From Halorubrum alkaliphilum (GTDB taxonomy: Archaea; Halobacteriota; Halobacteria; Halobacteriales; Haloferacaceae): a stretch of 64,000 nucleotides of DNA. Position 1 is the stretch's first letter; every line of letters starts with the position of its first letter. Shown in pieces: positions 19,249 through 27,033 of the stretch. The notes under the pieces are model-generated. The model worked only from the letters and a program-made list of their open reading frames with translations, searched no databases and was not told the origin of the DNA. The stretch spans positions 186,001 through 250,000 of the forward strand of contig NZ_JAGGKQ010000001.1 of NCBI RefSeq assembly GCF_017873815.1. Direction: 5' to 3'. A program made the translations under genes and the position numbers.

Positions 19249-19403
19249 TCGCGGTGTTCTATCGCATCTCGTCGTACCCTGTCCCCGATTAAAAGCCCTT
19301 CCATTCGACACCGCCGTGTCCGGCGTTGTCACCGCGCGCCCCACGGCGTCCACGACCCGCCGAAACCGGCAGTCGTTTGGGGGATCCGCACGTCGGTACG
19401 GAC

Positions 19404-19964
19404 ATGGCAGACTGGCCTCGCGAGAACGTCCCGCTGTTGACGGGCGTTCTCTCCGTCGTCTCGCTCGCGCTCGTCTTCGGTGCGGTCGGTGGCGTAATTC
19501 CGAGCAGCGTTCTACCCCGCGCGAGCGACGCCGTTCTCGACGCGATCCCACACCTCAACGCGGTCATCTCCGCGAGCGCGATCGTCACGATCCTCCTCGG
19601 CTGGCGCGCGATCTCGCGTGGCAACGTCCACCGACACCGAGCGTTCATGCTTGCGTCGTTCGCGCTGTTTACGGCGTTTCTCGTCGGCTATCTCTATCGA
19701 CTGATACTCGTCGGAACCATGGATTTCCCCGGACCGGAGACCGTCTACACGTTCGTCTACCTGCCGTTCCTCGCGATCCACGTCCTCCTCGCAGTCGTCT
19801 GTATCCCGTTCGTCTTTCATGCCCTGCTGCTGGCCGCGACCCGCCCGTATGCGGAGCTGTATCACACCCGACACGCGCAAGTCGGCATGGTGGGTGCGGT
19901 GCTGTGGCTGATCTCCTTTGCGATGGGAATCGGCGTCTACCTCCTGCTTCACCACGTCTATTGA
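19404..19964 (+). CDS. DUF420 membrane protein
   Basis: A 186-residue protein with five predicted membrane helices. Conserved histidines (within AIPHLNAV, NVHRHRAFM, FLAIHVLL and YHTRHAQVG) match the DUF420/YozB family, proposed to act in cytochrome oxidase assembly or haem handling. The ATG at 19404 starts just before the first helix. It converges with a halocyanin gene, which is consistent with an electron-transfer setting, though the two are on opposite strands. Confidence 0.82.
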   Translation: MADWPRENVPLLTGVLSVVSLALVFGAVGGVIPSSVLPRASDAVLDAIPHLNAVISASAIVTILLGWRAISRGNVHRHRAFMLASFALFTAFLVGYLYRLILVGTMDFPGPETVYTFVYLPFLAIHVLLAVVCIPFVFHALLLAATRPYAELYHTRHAQVGMVGAVLWLISFAMGIGVYLLLHHVY

Positions 19965-19982
19965 GCCGACGGATCCGACCGA

Positions 19983-20031
19983 TCTACAGGCGGAGCAGGC
20001 CGAGTGCCTCGGGGCTTGACCCCGAGGCGGT
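19983..20031. repeat. PATE-like palindrome between convergent genes
   Basis: A hairpin with a 9-base stem GCCTCGGGG (20006-20014) and CCCCGAGGC (20020-20028) around loop CTTGA, next to TCTACAGGCGGAGCAGG and GAGTGC. The combination of CTACAGGCGG and a GAGTGCCTC hairpin resembles the ends of IS200/IS605-type elements in haloarchaea (palindrome-associated elements). It lies between the DUF420 and halocyanin stop codons and could also act as a two-way terminator. Confidence 0.45.
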
Positions 20032-21054
20032 TCACTCGTTCCGGCCGGCCTTCCGGTGTGCGGCGTAGAACAGCGGCACGAGCAGCGCACCGGCAAACCC
20101 GAGACCGAGCGCGAGCGCGCCGAGGTCCTGCGCAGTGAGTTCGCGGGCGGACGCGCCGTCCTCACTAGCCTCGGCGTCCTCGCCGCCGATGATCTCGTCA
20201 TCGATGTCACCGACCGCGACTGCTCCGAGCATGCCGACTCCGACGTGGGGCTCACAGACGTACTCGAACACGTCCCCCTCCTCGGCGCCGTCGAAGGTGT
20301 GCTCGAACGTGTGGCCCGCCTCCGCGGTCTGCTCGGACTCGAAGGCACCCCCCTCGTCGACGACGTTGTGCTCGCCACCCTCGCCGGTCCACTCCCAGAC
20401 GATCGTCGTGCCCTCGTCGATCAGCACGGCAGCGGGATCGAACAGGAGTCCGTTCTCGCCTGCGCCGACCTCGATCCGAACCTCATCCTGCCCGCGCCGG
20501 TCGTGGGTCCCGTCGTAGTTGTCCACGTCGTCGAACCATCCGCCGTAGGGGTCGCCGTTCGTGTCGTCTCCGGGCTCGACGAGGTCGTCGTCGACATCGC
20601 CGACGGCGATCGCGCCGAGCATGCCGACTCCGACGTGGGGCTCACAGACGTACTCGAACACGTCCCCCTCCTCGGCGTCGTCGAAGGTGTGCTCGAACGT
20701 GTGGCCCGCCTCCGCGGTCTGCTCGGACTCGAAGGCACCCCCCTCGTCGACGACGTTGTGCTCGCCGCCCTCGCCGGTCCACTCCCAGACGACGGTCGTC
20801 CCCTGATCGATCAGGACCGCGGCCGGACCGAACAGGAGGCCGTTCTCTCCGGCACCGACTTCGATCCGGACCTCGTCCTGGCCGCGGTAGTCGTGCGTTC
20901 CGTCGTAGTTGTCCACGTCGTCGAGCCATCCGTCGTAGGCGGCCGCAACGGTTCCGCTGGCGGCGGCGACTCCGGCCGTCGCCGCAACGCCCGCGGCCCC
21001 GGTCCGGAGGAGGCCACGACGACTCATCGACGCGTCCTGGGCGTTCGTGTTCAT
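20032..21054 (-). CDS. double-domain halocyanin (blue copper protein), membrane-anchored
   Basis: A 340-residue exported electron carrier. A Tat motif (SRRGLLRTG) precedes the signal helix. Two nearly identical plastocyanin-like domains follow, each with the copper ligands His (GGEHNVV), Cys (YVCEPHVGVGM), His and Met of that motif. A C-terminal helix (LGALALGLGFAGALLVPLF) anchors it to the membrane. The domains are 130 residues apart and nearly identical in DNA over ~300 bases, so the duplication is recent or kept uniform by gene conversion. A TTAAATAC box (21077-21084) lies about 26 bases before the ATG. Confidence 0.93.
   Translation of the reverse strand: MNTNAQDASMSRRGLLRTGAAGVAATAGVAAASGTVAAAYDGWLDDVDNYDGTHDYRGQDEVRIEVGAGENGLLFGPAAVLIDQGTTVVWEWTGEGGEHNVVDEGGAFESEQTAEAGHTFEHTFDDAEEGDVFEYVCEPHVGVGMLGAIAVGDVDDDLVEPGDDTNGDPYGGWFDDVDNYDGTHDRRGQDEVRIEVGAGENGLLFDPAAVLIDEGTTIVWEWTGEGGEHNVVDEGGAFESEQTAEAGHTFEHTFDGAEEGDVFEYVCEPHVGVGMLGAVAVGDIDDEIIGGEDAEASEDGASARELTAQDLGALALGLGFAGALLVPLFYAAHRKAGRNE
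20231..20920. repeat. tandem 390-base duplication inside the halocyanin gene
   Basis: Two direct copies, starting at about 20231 and 20621, each ~300 bases, differ at only scattered positions. They encode the two copper domains. The long identical runs at third codon positions show that the similarity is not just protein-level conservation. Confidence 0.85.
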
Positions 21055-21126
21055 ACCCGCACGTCGATCCGACCGCGTATTTAACCTCTCGATACCGTTC
21101 GGACCGACGGCAACGCGTCCGCCAGC

Positions 21127-22626
21127 TTAGTCGTCGGCCGCCGGCGCGCCGGGAGACGGGCTGTCGACGACCCGATCCGTCTCCTCGCCCTCCACGTCGA
21201 AGGGGTACTCGCCGGTCACACAGCCGAGACACAGGTCGGCGCGGCTCGATTCGAGGGCTTCCGCGACCGCGTCGATGGAGAGGTACGCCAGCGAGTCGGC
21301 TTCGATCGTCTCGCGGATCTCCTCGACGCTCCCGTTCGCGGCGATGAGCTCCTCGCGGGTCGCCATGTCGATGCCGAAGTAACAGGGGGCGACGATCGGT
21401 GGCGCGCCGATCCGGAGGTGAACCTCCTCGGCACCGGCTTCTCGAACCAGCTCGACGAGCTGCGTCGAGGTCGTTCCGCGGACGATGGAGTCGTCGATGA
21501 TGGTGACCGTCTTGCCCTCGACGGTCGACTTGATCGGGTTGAGTTTCAATCGGACCGCCCGCTCGCGCTCGTCCTGCGTCGGCATGATGAACGTCCGGCC
21601 GACGTACCGGTTCTTCATTAGCCCCTCCGCGAACTCGATGCCCACGTCGTCGTCCTCGCGGGGGTTCCCCTCGGCGTCGACCTCGGCGGCGGCGTCGGCG
21701 TAGCCGGAGGCGAACGCGCGTCCCGAGTCGGGCACGGGCATCACGACGTCCGTCTCGACGCCGGACTCCGTCCAGAGCTGTCGACCGAGCTCACGGCGGA
21801 CCTCGTAGACGAGCGAACCGTCGATGACGGAGTCGGGACGGGCGAAGTAGACGTGTTCGAAGAAACAGTGGGCCGTGGCGTCGTTTTCGACGAGCTGATA
21901 CGTGTCGTATCCCGATCCGTCGGGTTCGAGCACGACGAGCTCGCCGGGACGGACGTCCCGGATCAGCTCCCCGTCGAGGGTGTCGATGGCGGCGGACTCG
22001 CTGGCGAGCACGTAGCCGTCCTCCAGTTCCCCGAGACAGAGTGGTCGGTTCCCCATCGGATCGCGGACGCCGAGCACCGTGTCGTCGTGGGTGATCGTCA
22101 GCGAGTAGGAGCCGTGGATCCGCTTCATCGTGTGTTTGACCGCCCGGACGAGGTCCTCCTGTAAGAGGTTCCGGGCGAGGTCGTGGGCGATCACTTCCGT
22201 GTCGCCGTCGGAGGTGAACGCGTGGCCGGCGGCCGCGAGCTCGTCGCGAACCTCGTCGGCGTTCACGAGGTTCCCGTTGTGCGAGAGGCCGAGCGAGCCG
22301 GACTTGAACGAAACGGAGAACGGCTGGGCACAGCTCTTATCGAGGCTGCCGGCGGTCGGGTATCGGACGTGGCCGATGCCGGTCGCGCCCGCGAGCGATT
22401 CGAGGTCCTCCGCTTCGAAGGCGTCGCCGACGAGCCCGCGCTCGACGTGGCTGTGTTGCTGGAACCCGTCGTGTGTGACGATCCCCGCGGACTCCTGTCC
22501 ACGGTGTTGGAGCGCGTACAGCGCGTAGTACAGCGGTCGCGCGGCCGCCCTGTCCGCGAGAGAAACGCCGACGATGCCGCACTTCTCACGTGGCTCGTCG
22601 CCGGAGTGGTCCCCACCGGTTTGCAT
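21127..22626 (-). CDS. purF: amidophosphoribosyltransferase
   Basis: This enzyme makes phosphoribosylamine from PRPP and glutamine, the first step of purine synthesis. The 499-residue protein has a 15-residue propeptide ending EPREK before the catalytic C16 (CGIVGV). Glutaminase motifs include GIGHVRYPTAG and LSHNGNLVN. The PRPP loop is VTIIDDSIVRGTTS. C-terminal cysteines (CLGCVTGEYPF, plus CYFGID) match members with an iron-sulfur cluster. A TATA-like GGTTTTTATT lies about 25-30 bases before the ATG. Confidence 0.97.
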   Translation of the reverse strand: MQTGGDHSGDEPREKCGIVGVSLADRAAARPLYYALYALQHRGQESAGIVTHDGFQQHSHVERGLVGDAFEAEDLESLAGATGIGHVRYPTAGSLDKSCAQPFSVSFKSGSLGLSHNGNLVNADEVRDELAAAGHAFTSDGDTEVIAHDLARNLLQEDLVRAVKHTMKRIHGSYSLTITHDDTVLGVRDPMGNRPLCLGELEDGYVLASESAAIDTLDGELIRDVRPGELVVLEPDGSGYDTYQLVENDATAHCFFEHVYFARPDSVIDGSLVYEVRRELGRQLWTESGVETDVVMPVPDSGRAFASGYADAAAEVDAEGNPREDDDVGIEFAEGLMKNRYVGRTFIMPTQDERERAVRLKLNPIKSTVEGKTVTIIDDSIVRGTTSTQLVELVREAGAEEVHLRIGAPPIVAPCYFGIDMATREELIAANGSVEEIRETIEADSLAYLSIDAVAEALESSRADLCLGCVTGEYPFDVEGEETDRVVDSPSPGAPAADD

Positions 22627-22660
22627 GGACGACGGTCCGCGTGGCTCGAATAAAAACCCT

Positions 22661-22712
22661 CGTGTTCATGGTTTTCTCTCCATGATATGACCTATATCTA
22701 TCCACGAACACG
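22661..22712. promoter_or_regulatory. inverted repeat upstream of purF
   Basis: CGTGTTCATGG (22661-22671) and CCACGAACACG (22702-22712) are complementary at 10 of 11 positions with a 30-base spacer. They lie just upstream of the purF TATA box, where an activator or distal regulator could bind. A shorter CATGG/CCATG dyad lies inside. Confidence 0.35.
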
Positions 22713-22729
22713 GATCGTACCCCCGGGTT

Positions 22730-23110
22730 TCACTGTCCGACCAGTTCGTCCAGTCGCTCGAAGTACGCCTCTCGGGGCACCTGATACGCCTCCCGATAGT
22801 CCACGTCGCCGTCGGCAAATCGGGCGGCGACGTCACGGGCTGCATCGACTGCCGACTCCCGCCCCTCGTACGTCTCGGCGACGGCCTCTATCTCGGGCTC
22901 CAAGAAGAGAACGACGTGCCACTGGTCGGTCGCGTACTGGCCCGCCCCCGGGCGCGACCGTCGAGAGCCATTGGTCAGATAGATCGTCGGGAGACACGCT
23001 GCTGGGAGGTCGTCGCCGTCGAACTGATCGGGCCGAAACGTGAGGATGACGCGACCGCTCGGCTCCTCGTTCCACACCCGCCAGCCGTCCGGCAACGACT
23101 CGAAGCTCAT
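22730..23110 (-). CDS. small conserved haloarchaeal protein (DUF5820-like)
   Basis: A 126-residue acidic soluble protein with LPDGWRVWNEE at the start, CLPTIYLTNGSR in the middle and DYREAYQVPREAYFERLDEL at the end. These segments resemble the haloarchaeal DUF5820 group. No catalytic motif is visible and its role is unknown. It lies between rqcH and purF on the same strand. Confidence 0.65.
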   Translation of the reverse strand: MSFESLPDGWRVWNEEPSGRVILTFRPDQFDGDDLPAACLPTIYLTNGSRRSRPGAGQYATDQWHVVLFLEPEIEAVAETYEGRESAVDAARDVAARFADGDVDYREAYQVPREAYFERLDELVGQ

Positions 23111-23177
23111 ACGTCCCCTCCGTCTCGCGGGCTTGAAAACGTCGCGTTCCGGGGCCGACTCTCAAAGGGAGTCCCGG

Positions 23178-25331
23178 TCACTCCACGATATCGGAGCCGC
23201 CCGCGGGGAGGAACTCCTGTAGCTGGTCCGCGCTGGCGACCTTCCGAACGAACGAGGTATCGGCGAACCGCTCCTTGAGATCACGGTACACCATCATCGC
23301 CGCGTCGTTCTGGGCGTACATCCCCGGTTCGAGGGTCACGGACGTGGCCGCGCGATCGGCGATCGCTCCGGGCGGCCCGCCGATCGCGCGTGTCACCGGC
23401 TCACACTGGACGCCGACCGCGACGCGGCAGGGAACGTCCTCGAAGTAGGTCCGGTCACCGCGGATCACGAAACTTCCCTTTTCGATGTACTCGCCGCTCT
23501 CGGGCGTCTTCGACACTTGGTCCGGCTCGACCATGTACGCGTCGCCCGCGCCGCGGCCGTCCTTCCAGTCCGAGGAGTACGACACCGCGAACTGGGCGGC
23601 CTCGCGGAGCGTCTCCTCGTCCCAGTCGACGGGGTCGGCCGACTCGGATGGGCCGGCCGCTTTCAACAGGGTGACGGGTCCGCCGTGGGCCTGGGTGTGG
23701 AAGAACCGATCGTGGTTCCCCATGTATTTCTTGACGAGCTCCTCGTTCTGGTCGGCGTTTCGCCCGCCGATGACGAGGTAGCCGTCCGAGGTGTGGAACC
23801 ACCGGAACCGCTCGTACCAGTCGTCCGGGCTCCGGATCGGGATCGACGACCGGGAGAGCCAGTCCGTCTCGTACTCCTCCTCGTCGTCGGAGCCCGTGCC
23901 GCTCTCGTCCTCCTCGTCGACCGCTTCCCATTCCGCCTTCCGCTTCTTGACGGCCTCCAACTCCCTGCGGGTCGACTCGATCGCCTCCATCGCGCCCTCC
24001 TTCTTGCCCTCGATACGTTTGGCTTCCCGGTAGAGCCGGTCGGCGTTGACCTCAACGCCGTCGTCGGCTTCGAGCTCGACCCGCGTGTTGTCCTCGCCGA
24101 GTTCGACGGTGACGGTACCGTTTCCGCCGTCGACGTCGACCACCGCCTCCGCGGCCGCGATCCCGCGCTCCGCGCCGGCAGCGAGCGTCTCGGCGATCTC
24201 GTCCCACGGGACCTCGTTCTCGCGAGCCTCCCGAACCGTCGAGAGCACCTCGTCGACGAGGTCGTACTGCGCGTACACCAGCTCAGCACGCTCTCGCTCC
24301 GCGTTCGCCTGCTCCTCGAACCCCTCGATCGCCCCCTCCTGTTGTTCGATGATCCGCTCTTGTTTGGCGATCTCCTCCTCGAAGTCGGGACGGGAGGGGC
24401 TCGCGTCCGCCGGCGCGTCGCCCTCACCCTCGCCGTCACGGTCGAGCCGGTGGAAGTACTCGTCGACGGCGGCGTTAAACGAGTCGAAGCCGACGCTCGG
24501 GAGCCCCTCGTGTTCGGAGAGCGGGAACGGAGTGACATCGATGACGCGGGGATCGCGGTCCGCCTCGGATTCCACATCGAGTTCCTCCTCGTACACCCGC
24601 GGATCGATGTCGCCCGAGCGCAGTCGGTTGCCCATGCGTTCGAGCGCCTCGTGGAGCGCCCGGAGCTCGTCGTCGGTCGCCTCCTCGACCGGCGTCTCCT
24701 TCTCGACGCCCGCGCGGGTACACACCTCCTCGGCGTAGAGTCCGCCGAGGTTGAGCTGCGTGGCGAGGGTCCGCACCACGTCGCTGTCGGACTCGCGCAT
24801 GTGGCGTTCGAACCCCCCGAGGCTTACGTCGAGGGGGTTGAGCCGCGAGGCCGGGTACTCGTACTGCGCGCCGGGCGCGACCGTCCTGGACTTGAGCCGC
24901 ACCGTCGACAGCGACCCGACGACCTCGCCGGTTTCGTCGAGCACGGCGACGTTCCCCTGCCCGAACAGCTCGGCGACGAGCGTCGTGTTCTCGTCGTCAC
25001 GCTCGAACTCGAACGTGAGGATCCGATCGAACTCGTACTGTTCGACCCCCGCGAAGTCCGCGCCGGACATCCGGTTCCGCAGCATCTTCGCGAAGTTCGG
25101 CGGACGACCGGGGGCGTCCGCGACGTGTTCGGCGTCCGCGACGTGGGCGCGCTTGAGGTCACCCACCTCGATCAGCAGCTCGACGCGGCCGCGATCGAAG
25201 TCGCGGAGCTTCAGCCGGAGCAGGTCGTCGTCGTAGAGGTACGCCTTGTCGACCTTCGCGCCCTCGTACCGATGCAACTCGGTGACGAGCGCGCCGAGGT
25301 CGATGCTCGACAGCTCCCGCTTCTGGTCCAT
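23178..25331 (-). CDS. rqcH: ribosome rescue protein RqcH (NFACT family)
   Basis: A 717-residue NFACT protein. The N-terminal NFACT-N domain begins ELSSIDLGALVTELHR and contains PPNFAKMLRNRMSG. Next comes a helix-hairpin-helix region (GGLYAEEVCTRAG), a long coiled coil (~residues 290-470), and the NFACT-R domain with WYERFRWFHTSDGYLVIGGRNADQNE split around the catalytic-looking segment, then HAHGG-type sequence (HTQAHGGPVT). Archaeal RqcH binds stalled large ribosomal subunits and adds C-terminal tags for quality control. The ATG at 25331 starts at the conserved MDQKRELSS. Confidence 0.93.
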   Translation of the reverse strand: MDQKRELSSIDLGALVTELHRYEGAKVDKAYLYDDDLLRLKLRDFDRGRVELLIEVGDLKRAHVADAEHVADAPGRPPNFAKMLRNRMSGADFAGVEQYEFDRILTFEFERDDENTTLVAELFGQGNVAVLDETGEVVGSLSTVRLKSRTVAPGAQYEYPASRLNPLDVSLGGFERHMRESDSDVVRTLATQLNLGGLYAEEVCTRAGVEKETPVEEATDDELRALHEALERMGNRLRSGDIDPRVYEEELDVESEADRDPRVIDVTPFPLSEHEGLPSVGFDSFNAAVDEYFHRLDRDGEGEGDAPADASPSRPDFEEEIAKQERIIEQQEGAIEGFEEQANAERERAELVYAQYDLVDEVLSTVREARENEVPWDEIAETLAAGAERGIAAAEAVVDVDGGNGTVTVELGEDNTRVELEADDGVEVNADRLYREAKRIEGKKEGAMEAIESTRRELEAVKKRKAEWEAVDEEDESGTGSDDEEEYETDWLSRSSIPIRSPDDWYERFRWFHTSDGYLVIGGRNADQNEELVKKYMGNHDRFFHTQAHGGPVTLLKAAGPSESADPVDWDEETLREAAQFAVSYSSDWKDGRGAGDAYMVEPDQVSKTPESGEYIEKGSFVIRGDRTYFEDVPCRVAVGVQCEPVTRAIGGPPGAIADRAATSVTLEPGMYAQNDAAMMVYRDLKERFADTSFVRKVASADQLQEFLPAGGSDIVE

Positions 25332-25540
25332 ACGGGTCACACAGGCGGACGGGAAAAAGGCGTGTCGTTGTGACGGCACGCCGGACCGGTTCCTCAGTCA
25401 GCGGGTCGCGAGCGAAACCCCGAACGATCGACTCGAAGATTCACCGCCGTGAGACGTCACTCTGAGCGCAGTATACCGGAGTGGAGGGATCCGCTGAGTA
25501 GAACATAAAAGCTTACCCTAATCCGAATAAATACTCGCAT

Positions 25541-26773
25541 ATGAGCCGAAACTACGACTCGCTTCACGACCCGAACGCGGAGTACACGATGCGGGAGCTC
25601 TCCTCGGAGACGATGGGGGTAACCGGGACGCGGGGCGGCGGGCGTGATGTCGAGATCACGGACGTTCAGACGACCATGGTCGACGGCAACTTCCCGTGGA
25701 CGCTCGTGCGGGTATACACGGACGCAGGCGTCGTCGGGACCGGTGAGGCGTACTGGGGCGCGGGCGTCCCGGAGCTGATCGAGCGGATGAAGCCGTTCGT
25801 CGTCGGCGAGAACCCGCTCGACATCGACCGGCTGTACGAACACCTCATCCAGAAGATGTCCGGGGAGGGCTCGGTCGAGGGCGTGACCGTCACCGCCATC
25901 TCCGGCATCGAGGTCGCGCTCCACGACCTCGCGGGGAAGATCCTTGATGTCCCCGCCTACCAGCTGCTCGGCGGAAAGTACCGCGACAAGATGCGCGTCT
26001 ACTGTGACTGTCACACCGAGGAGGAGGCCGACCCCGAGGCGTGTGCCGACGAGGCCGAGCGCGTCGTCGACGAGCTCGGCTACGATGCGTTAAAGTTCGA
26101 CCTCGACGTCCCGTCGGGGCTCGAAAAGGACCGCGCGAACCGACACCTTCGTCCCGGCGAGATCCGCCACAAGGCGGAGATTGTCGAGAAAGTGACGGAG
26201 CGGGTGAAGGACAAAGCCGACGTTGCGTTCGACTGTCACTGGACGTTCTCCGGCGGCTCCGCGAAGCGACTCGCGGACGCGATCGAGGAGTACGACGTGT
26301 GGTGGCTCGAAGACCCCGTTCCCCCGGAGAACCTCGAGGTTCAGGAGGAAGTGACGAAGTCCACGACCACGCCGATCGCAGTCGGCGAGAACCGCTACCG
26401 CGTTACGGAGCTTCGCCGCCTCATCGAGAACCAGGCGGTCGACATCGTCGCGCCCGACCTGCCGAAAGTCGGGGGGATGCGCGAGACACGGAAGATCGCG
26501 GACGTCGCGAACCAGTACTACGTCCCGGTTGCGATGCACAACGTCGCCTCGCCGGTCGCGACGATGGCTGCCGCACACGTCGGCGCGTCCATTCCGAACT
26601 CGCTGGCGATCGAGTACCACTCGTATGAGCTCGACTGGTGGTCGGACCTCGTCGAGGAGGACGTCATCGAGGACGGCTCCATCGAGGTGCCGGAGAAGCC
26701 GGGTCTCGGCGTGACCCTCGATATGGACACCGTCGAGGCACATATGGTCGACGGCGAGACGTTGTTCGATTGA
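25541..26773 (+). CDS. aldonate dehydratase of the enolase superfamily (D-gluconate or D-xylonate dehydratase)
   Basis: A 410-residue mandelate-racemase/enolase superfamily enzyme. The N-terminal capping domain starts with LHDPNAEYTMRELSSETMG, typical of haloarchaeal gluconate and xylonate dehydratases. The barrel has KFDLDVP, the metal ligands in AFDCHW, WWLEDPVPPEN and AVGENRY, and the catalytic His in PVAMHNVASP. It dehydrates an aldonic acid to a 2-keto-3-deoxy acid in the semi-phosphorylative Entner-Doudoroff or pentose oxidation pathway. Sequence memory alone does not separate the two substrates, and no sugar genes are adjacent. Confidence 0.88.
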   Translation: MSRNYDSLHDPNAEYTMRELSSETMGVTGTRGGGRDVEITDVQTTMVDGNFPWTLVRVYTDAGVVGTGEAYWGAGVPELIERMKPFVVGENPLDIDRLYEHLIQKMSGEGSVEGVTVTAISGIEVALHDLAGKILDVPAYQLLGGKYRDKMRVYCDCHTEEEADPEACADEAERVVDELGYDALKFDLDVPSGLEKDRANRHLRPGEIRHKAEIVEKVTERVKDKADVAFDCHWTFSGGSAKRLADAIEEYDVWWLEDPVPPENLEVQEEVTKSTTTPIAVGENRYRVTELRRLIENQAVDIVAPDLPKVGGMRETRKIADVANQYYVPVAMHNVASPVATMAAAHVGASIPNSLAIEYHSYELDWWSDLVEEDVIEDGSIEVPEKPGLGVTLDMDTVEAHMVDGETLFD

Positions 26774-27033
26774 GCGGAGCGAGATCGAACTCACAAGACG
26801 AGATAGCCGAATCCCTCATCGTTTGACGAGGCGGACGCCGAACTCGAGCGCGGAGATCGCTACTTTCGCGGTGCCACGCGACACGAGCCGAACTCAGCCC
26901 CGATAAGCGAGCGTCAGCCGGGAGCGACGACACCACGACTCCCGCGGGACGGCGGAACTCCCAACGTCAACCAATAAATCCAGTTATAATTCATTTAGAA
27001 ACACATAAATTATCTTCCTGAGATTATTGCCGC

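Noticed and set aside
20056-21084. Open frame on the plus strand opposite the halocyanin gene
   Set aside because: Its internal repeat mirrors the halocyanin duplication; the minus strand has both copper sites and a Tat signal.
23517-25373. Long open frame on the plus strand opposite rqcH
   Set aside because: It is an antisense shadow produced by high G+C codon bias; the minus strand encodes a recognisable NFACT protein over the same bases.
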